Assembly: GCF_024436035.1 (NCBI RefSeq)
Contig: NZ_JANFNG010000017.1
Location: 62,001-126,000 of the forward strand
Length of the DNA stretch: 64,000 nucleotides
Direction of reading: 5' to 3'
From: Streptomyces humicola
GTDB taxonomy: Bacteria > Actinomycetota > Actinomycetes > Streptomycetales > Streptomycetaceae
Part shown: piece by piece, positions 60,468 through 64,000 of the stretch
Layout of the letters: each line of letters opens with the position of its first letter
Numbering within the stretch: the stretch's first letter is position 1
Notes under the pieces: generated by a model
Database searches by the model: none
Seen by the model: only the letters and a program-made list of their open reading frames with translations
What the model was told of the DNA's origin: nothing
Made by a program: the position numbers and the translations under genes

Positions 60468-61811
60468 ATGGCTGCTCCCATGTCCGAATCCCCCGTGTCC
60501 CCCGGGGCCGCTCCGGCGTCCGCGGGCGCAGACGCCTCGACGTCCTCCGTACCGCCGCAGCCCTCGGCCACTCCGCCCCCCGCGACCCCGCCCAAGCCCA
60601 CCTGGGAACCGCGCGCGGCCGAGTCGTCAGGCCCGTGGCTGCGGCCGACCATCCGGATACGTCTCACCGTGCTCTACGGGGGGATGTTCCTCATCGCCGG
60701 CGTACTGCTGCTGCTGGTGATCTACCTCCTCGCGGCCGAGGCGATGCGTCAGGGCAGCATGACTCCGTTCCGCCTGGTCACCGGGCAGGTGCGGCTCACC
60801 AGCAACACCTGTCCCGGGCTGACCGACCCGACCTTGGACTCCTCCGCCGCCCAGTTCAACGACGCCCTCGACGCCTGCATGAAGGCCCAGCGCGAGCTGG
60901 CGCTGACCAATCTGCTCCGCCATGCCCTGCTCGCGCTGCTCGGCCTGTCGGTGATCGCCTTCGCCTTCGGCTACGTGATGGCCGGGCGGGTGCTGGCGCC
61001 GCTGGGCCGGATCACCCGTACCGCCCGGTCCGTGGCCGGCTCCGACCTGTCGCGGCGGATCGAGATGGACGGCCCCGACGACGAGCTCAAGGAGCTCGCC
61101 GACACCTTCGACGACATGCTCGACCGGCTTGCCCGCTCGTTCGAGTCGCAGCGCAGATTCGTCGCCAATGCCTCGCACGAGCTGCGCACGCCGCTGGCGA
61201 TCAACCGGACCCTGCTGGAGGTCCAGCTCGCCGATCCCAACGCGTCTGCGGACCTGCAGCAGCTGGGCAAGACGCTGCTCGCCACCAATCTGCGCAGCGA
61301 GCAGCTGGTGGAGGGGCTGCTGCTGCTCGCGCGCAGCGACAACGAGGTCGTGGAGCGCAAGGCGGTGGACCTGGCGGAGGCGGCCGCCCAGGCGGTCGAC
61401 CAGAGCCGTGCAGAGGCCCAGGAGAGGGGCGTGGGGCTGCGCAACGGCGATCTCGCCCCGGCCGTGGTGCAGGGCAGCGGCGTGCTGCTGGAGCGGATCG
61501 CCCTGAACCTGGTACAGAACGCCGTGCGCTACAACGTGCCCGAGGACGGCTGGGTGGAGGTCACCACGGGCGTGGAGGCGGGCCAGGCGTACCTGGTGGT
61601 GGCCAATACCGGCCCCGTCGTCCCGGCCTACGAGCTGGACAACATTTTCGAGCCGTTCCGCAGGCTGCGCACCGAGCGGACGGGCAGCGACAAGGGTGTC
61701 GGTCTCGGCCTGTCCATCGTCCGCTCCGTCGCGCGGGCACACGGCGGAGCGATCACCGCCGAGCCGCGCGAGGGCGGCGGACTGGTGATGAGGGTCTCGA
61801 TTCCCGTCTGA
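60468..61811 (+). CDS. cutS: CutS sensor histidine kinase
   Basis: 447 residues. Pro/Ser/Ala-rich N-terminus (to ~55), TM1 (LTVLYGGMFLIAGVLLLLVIYLLA, about 66-89), an extracellular loop of about 60 residues with two Cys (Cys115 in SNTCPGL and Cys137 in DACMKA), TM2 (ALLALLGLSVIAFAFGYVMAG, about 150-170), HAMP, phospho-His in NASHELRTPLAINR, and ATPase blocks LNLVQNAVRYN, GLGLSIVRSVARAHGG. Paired extracellular Cys are characteristic of CutS and suit a disulphide or redox sensing role in secretion stress. ATG at 60468. Confidence 0.95.
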   Translation: MAAPMSESPVSPGAAPASAGADASTSSVPPQPSATPPPATPPKPTWEPRAAESSGPWLRPTIRIRLTVLYGGMFLIAGVLLLLVIYLLAAEAMRQGSMTPFRLVTGQVRLTSNTCPGLTDPTLDSSAAQFNDALDACMKAQRELALTNLLRHALLALLGLSVIAFAFGYVMAGRVLAPLGRITRTARSVAGSDLSRRIEMDGPDDELKELADTFDDMLDRLARSFESQRRFVANASHELRTPLAINRTLLEVQLADPNASADLQQLGKTLLATNLRSEQLVEGLLLLARSDNEVVERKAVDLAEAAAQAVDQSRAEAQERGVGLRNGDLAPAVVQGSGVLLERIALNLVQNAVRYNVPEDGWVEVTTGVEAGQAYLVVANTGPVVPAYELDNIFEPFRRLRTERTGSDKGVGLGLSIVRSVARAHGGAITAEPREGGGLVMRVSIPV

Positions 61812-62206
61812 CCTGCGCCGACCGGCCCGCGCCACGCGTTCGCTTTGCGCGAAATATGATGATCTGTCCTTCGACGTTCCCAGCTGTGACCGATTGCACA
61901 TAGGATTTCGGCCACCGGCACGGAGAGTGATCAACATACCTGCGCAAAAAGCGGAAAAATCCAGGTTTCCGCAGGGCATGATCACGGGAAGTACACGGAA
62001 CGGCGTGAGTGAAGTGCGACATTCGGACCGTGTTCGGGCCTGATTGACAGCCGACCCGATCACCTCTTCGGGGGTGCGGTTGGGTGTCGATTGAGTAACA
62101 GGCCTTGATGTAAGGCAAAATCTCCGCCTCGGGTCGGGCACAAGTCCGGCCTCTCACGCGTTACGTGCGCTGGAGATACCGCAGACACCCGGAGGGGGAG
62201 AGCGAC
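61812..62206. other. Leader region upstream of DUF4193 gene
   Basis: 395 nt, AT-richer in 61840-61990. Its main content is a nested inverted-repeat structure (61927-61985). GGAGGGGGAGAG at 62191-62202 is the ribosome site of the downstream gene. No reliable coding frame. Confidence 0.55.
61927..61985 (+). ncRNA. Candidate structured RNA or operator, nested inverted repeats
   Basis: Outer arms GTGATCA (61927-61933) and TGATCAC (61979-61985) enclose CCTGCG (61939-61944) with CGCAGG (61970-61975), which competes with GCGGAAA (61951-61957) paired to TTTCCGC (61966-61972). The two inner pairings are mutually exclusive, as in a switch. I could not match it to a known riboswitch class. It lies about 220 nt before the DUF4193 gene. 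Confidence 0.4.
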
Positions 62207-62506
62207 ATGGCAACGGACTACGACACCCCACGCAAGACCGACGATGACGTCAACGAGGACAGCATCGAGGAACTGAAGGCCCGCCGCAGCGACAAGTCGG
62301 CCTCGGCCGTCGACGTCGACGAGTTCGAGCAGGCCGAGGGACTTGAGCTGCCCGGCGCCGACCTCTCCAACGAGGAGCTGTCGGTGCGGGTGCTGCCTCG
62401 CCAGGCGGACGAGTTCACGTGCATGAGCTGCTTCCTCGTCCACCACCGCAGCCAGCTGGCCGCAGAGAAGAACGGCCAGCCGATCTGCCGCGACTGCGCG
62501 GCCTGA
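62207..62506 (+). CDS. DUF4193 protein with C-terminal zinc ribbon
   Basis: 99 residues. Acidic N-terminus (DDDVNEDSIEELKARRSDKSASAVDVDEFEQAEGLELPGADLSNEEL) and a C-terminal EFTCMSCFLVHHRSQLAAEKNGQPICRDCAA with CxxC ... CxxC zinc ligands. Conserved across actinobacteria, function unknown; the fold recalls small RNA polymerase- or ribosome-associated zinc ribbons such as RbpA-like proteins, which is speculation. ATG follows GGAGGGGGAGAG. A second gene follows after 12 nt. Confidence 0.9.
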   Translation: MATDYDTPRKTDDDVNEDSIEELKARRSDKSASAVDVDEFEQAEGLELPGADLSNEELSVRVLPRQADEFTCMSCFLVHHRSQLAAEKNGQPICRDCAA

Positions 62507-62518
62507 GGCCGGGCAGCC

Positions 62519-63331
62519 GTGGCGGGCTCCATACCTTTCCGGAAGAAGCGCATGAACCGCTCAGAGGGGGAGGACGACGCTCCGCCGCCCGGTGCGGTCG
62601 AGCTGCACTACGGCACGCCCTCCCCGGCGGCGGATCGTGAGGGAGAACGGGAGCACGGCGACGAGCGGGGTTCGTTCGCACATCGCGTCGGCCGCGGCGC
62701 CAAATACGGTCTGGCGTCCCTCGGCGACCGGTTGATCGACGTGGCCCCGCGCATCCCTGTCCGCGATCTGGAAACACTGCGCAAGCACTTCCCGGGCCTC
62801 GGTCCCGAGGAGATCGCGGACAAGCTGGTCGCCGCCGCCACGACCGGTACGGCGACCGTCGGCGCCGGAGTCGGCGCCGCGGCCATGCTGCCCGTACCAC
62901 CGGCCATGACGGCCGAGCTGGCCGCCGAGACGCTCGCCGTCGCGGCGGTGGAGTTCAAGCTGATCGCGGAGCTGCACGAGGTCTACGGAGTGCGGGCCCC
63001 CGGAGGCCTCAAGCAGCGCACCACCGCTTATCTCGCCGCCTGGACACAGCAGCGCGGCATCGAGGTCACCAAGCCCTCGACCGTCAACATGGCACTCAGC
63101 AGCCAGATGAAGCGCGAACTGCGCCAGCAGCTGGTCAAGCGCACCGCACGCCACTTGCCCACGCTGACCCCGCTCATGGTCGGCGCGGCGGTCGGCGCCG
63201 TGCTGAACCGGCGAGACACCAAGAAGCTCGCCAAGCGCGTCCGCCACGACCTGCGTGCCCGGCAGGTCCCGTGGGGCGCCCTGCCCCACGAGCCTCTCCA
63301 GCCCTACCGGCCCGGAGAGGTCACGCCTTGA
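62519..63331 (+). CDS. Uncharacterised protein with Gly/Ala hydrophobic segments
   Basis: 270 residues. Charged N-terminus (to ~residue 50), then HRVGRGAKYGLASLGDRLIDVAPRIPVRDLETLRKHFPGLGPEEIADKLVAAATTGTATVGAGVGAAAMLPVPPAMTAELAAETLAVAAVEFKLIAELHEVYG. The middle Gly/Ala region (about 105-125) and LTPLMVGAAVGAVLNRRDTKKLAKRV (about 220-245) may be membrane-associated. The layout is reminiscent of EcsC-type proteins, but I would not assign it. GTG at 62519 has a weak ribosome site; a later ATG at 62552 is possible. Its end overlaps the convergent DUF3093 gene by 11 nt. Confidence 0.75.
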   Translation: MAGSIPFRKKRMNRSEGEDDAPPPGAVELHYGTPSPAADREGEREHGDERGSFAHRVGRGAKYGLASLGDRLIDVAPRIPVRDLETLRKHFPGLGPEEIADKLVAAATTGTATVGAGVGAAAMLPVPPAMTAELAAETLAVAAVEFKLIAELHEVYGVRAPGGLKQRTTAYLAAWTQQRGIEVTKPSTVNMALSSQMKRELRQQLVKRTARHLPTLTPLMVGAAVGAVLNRRDTKKLAKRVRHDLRARQVPWGALPHEPLQPYRPGEVTP

Positions 63332-63764
63332 CGGCCTGCAGCGCCGCCGCGAGACGCTCCGGCGAACGCGTCGAGAGGTAGAGGTACGGGGTCGGGTCCT
63401 CGGGATCGGTGACCTCGACCTTGAGCGCCGTCGGCACATAGCTGCGCAGCAGCATGAAGGCGCGGGTGTCGGCCTTGTACGTCCGCCAGGCCGCCGCCTC
63501 GTCCGCGTCGAGCACGACCGCCTCACCGAGCGCCTCCAGCGGGATCTTCGCGTCGCCCGCCACCAGCGAGCCGGCGACGACCCGGATCCGCGCCGAGCCG
63601 TAGGCGCTCACCAGCGCCGTCGAGAGCGCTGTACCCGCGACGAACGCGCCCAGGAACGGCAGGGGCCCGAAGGGAAGACCGATCAGGCCGAACGCGACTC
63701 CGGCCGCTACGGCAATCAACCACCATGAGCGCGGCACGGTGAGACGTTCGTCGTAAGGCTGCAT
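63321..63764 (-). CDS. DUF3093 membrane protein
   Basis: 147 residues: YDERLTVPRSWWLIAVAAGVAFGLIGLPFGPLPFLGAFVAGTALSTALVSAYGS has two membrane helices (about 11-32 and 36-55), followed by ARIRVVAGSLVAGDAKIPLEALGEAVVLDADEAAAWRTYKADTRAFMLLRSYVPTALKVEV, a cytosolic PH-like part. Conserved in actinobacteria, function unknown; dut commonly lies close by. ATG at 63764 chosen because family members begin MxxYxERLxVP. Confidence 0.9.
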   Translation of the reverse strand: MQPYDERLTVPRSWWLIAVAAGVAFGLIGLPFGPLPFLGAFVAGTALSTALVSAYGSARIRVVAGSLVAGDAKIPLEALGEAVVLDADEAAAWRTYKADTRAFMLLRSYVPTALKVEVTDPEDPTPYLYLSTRSPERLAAALQAVKA

Positions 63765-63827
63765 GGAGACAAGCTTGGCACGGGAGTCCGAAGCGCCCGC
63801 AGCACGGGTCACGAGGCCGAGGGAGGG

Positions 63828-63833
63828 TAGGGT
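63828..63833 (+). promoter_or_regulatory. -10 hexamer of leaderless thioesterase gene
   Basis: TAGGGT ends 7 nt before the GTG at 63841; no ribosome site. Confidence 0.6.
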
Positions 63834-63840
63834 CTGGGCC

Positions 63841-64000
63841 GTGAGTCGCGCTACAGCATCCGAAGGCGGGCCGGTGGGCCCTGGACGTACCACTCTGGTG
63901 CCTCCGCCAGGCGCCGCTTCGCCGGTACGTCATCCCGAAGCCCCCGCCCCCGGCACGCTGCTCGGCCCGCACTACGACCAGTGCTTTGGCTGCGGGGAGG
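63841..64000 (+). CDS. PaaI-family thioesterase, N-terminal part (cut by window edge)
   Basis: 53 codons are visible: a Gly/Pro-rich start, then LLGPHYDQCFGCGE, the entry of actinobacterial PaaI/hotdog thioesterases (HYxxCFGCG). These hydrolyse acyl-CoA thioesters. The rest lies outside the window. GTG start is supported by the -10 hexamer 7 nt upstream. Confidence 0.75.
   Translation, partial: MSRATASEGGPVGPGRTTLVPPPGAASPVRHPEAPAPGTLLGPHYDQCFGCGE

Noticed and set aside
1-64000. Insertion sequences, prophage, tRNA or rRNA genes
   Set aside because: No transposase, integrase or phage protein, no attachment-site duplication and no tRNA-like cloverleaf or rRNA sequence was recognised; coding bias is uniform apart from short intergenic dips.

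Overview
The window reads as chromosomal DNA of a Streptomyces species. It is uniformly GC-rich with strongly GC-biased third codon positions. It carries a WhiH sporulation regulator next to the principal sigma factor HrdB, the cell-division protein SepH, the CutR/CutS two-component pair and a LexA - NrdR - NrdJ block. From memory the gene order matches the core-chromosome segment of S. coelicolor that runs from the SCO5799-5801 siderophore genes through hrdB to cutRS; this is a recollection, not a database result. I found no insertion sequence, prophage, tRNA, rRNA or CRISPR array.

Layout. 1-4160: the end of an NRPS-independent siderophore operon (IucA/IucC synthetase, GNAT acetyltransferase, second IucA/IucC synthetase). 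4213-11142: DNA repair and dNTP supply (DinG-like helicase; lexA with a self-operator; nrdR-nrdJ behind a tandem pair of NrdR-box-like sites). 11268-15271: small accessory genes (YdbC-like protein, NmrA-type epimerase, divergent TetR/SDR pair, ADP-ribosylglycohydrolase). 15279-21215: rnhB, two uncharacterised genes, a RecQ helicase fused to a phosphoribosyltransferase-like tail, and a DUF4192 protein. 21245-26564: S33 peptidase divergent from a NUDIX/winged-helix (NrtR-like) gene, then whiH and hrdB. 26703-42134: secreted trypsin, DUF7455 zinc ribbon, the two topoisomerase IV genes (parE and parC, 9 kb apart) and between them a NarL-type two-component system, a DcuS/DcuR-type two-component system divergent from a NitT/TauT-type ABC importer, and an iron-box-controlled sucrase/ferredoxin-like gene. 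42349-50083: a catalytic/non-catalytic M16 peptidase pair, GntR regulator, ptsH (HPr), a Pat-type lysine acetyltransferase fused to an acyl-CoA synthetase, and DUF5998. 50083-64000: alkaline-phosphatase-fold phosphodiesterase, VOC protein, sulfurtransferase, sepH, membrane protein, lactone oxidase divergent from ferrochelatase, inositol-monophosphatase-like gene, cutRS, DUF4193 zinc ribbon, an uncharacterised protein, DUF3093 and the start of a PaaI-like thioesterase.

How the genes work together. Much of the window is housekeeping for chromosome maintenance (DinG, LexA, NrdRJ, RNase HII, RecQ-like helicase, topoisomerase IV), transcription and development (HrdB, WhiH, SepH) and envelope or secretion monitoring (CutRS). 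Iron enters three times: siderophore synthesis, the iron-box gene and ferrochelatase. Most convergent gene pairs are separated by GC-rich perfect hairpins without U-tracts, the usual Streptomyces terminator form.

The most useful non-coding signals are: the LexA operator at 7140; two similar 15-bp NrdR-like boxes 32 bp apart at 7370 and 7402; an iron box overlapping the -10 and abutting the start codon at 39594; a palindrome inside the promoter of the NrtR-like gene; a palindrome in the whiH leader; a perfect Shine-Dalgarno opening a 7-codon reading frame in a three-step overlap cascade before parE; a 13-bp inverted repeat between parC and the M16 genes; and at least eight genes whose -10 hexamer lies 6-7 nt before the start codon, as expected for leaderless mRNAs. 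I did not find an obviously new multi-gene system. The best candidates for new biology are the RecQ-phosphoribosyltransferase neighbourhood, the parE leader and the structured leader before the DUF4193 gene.
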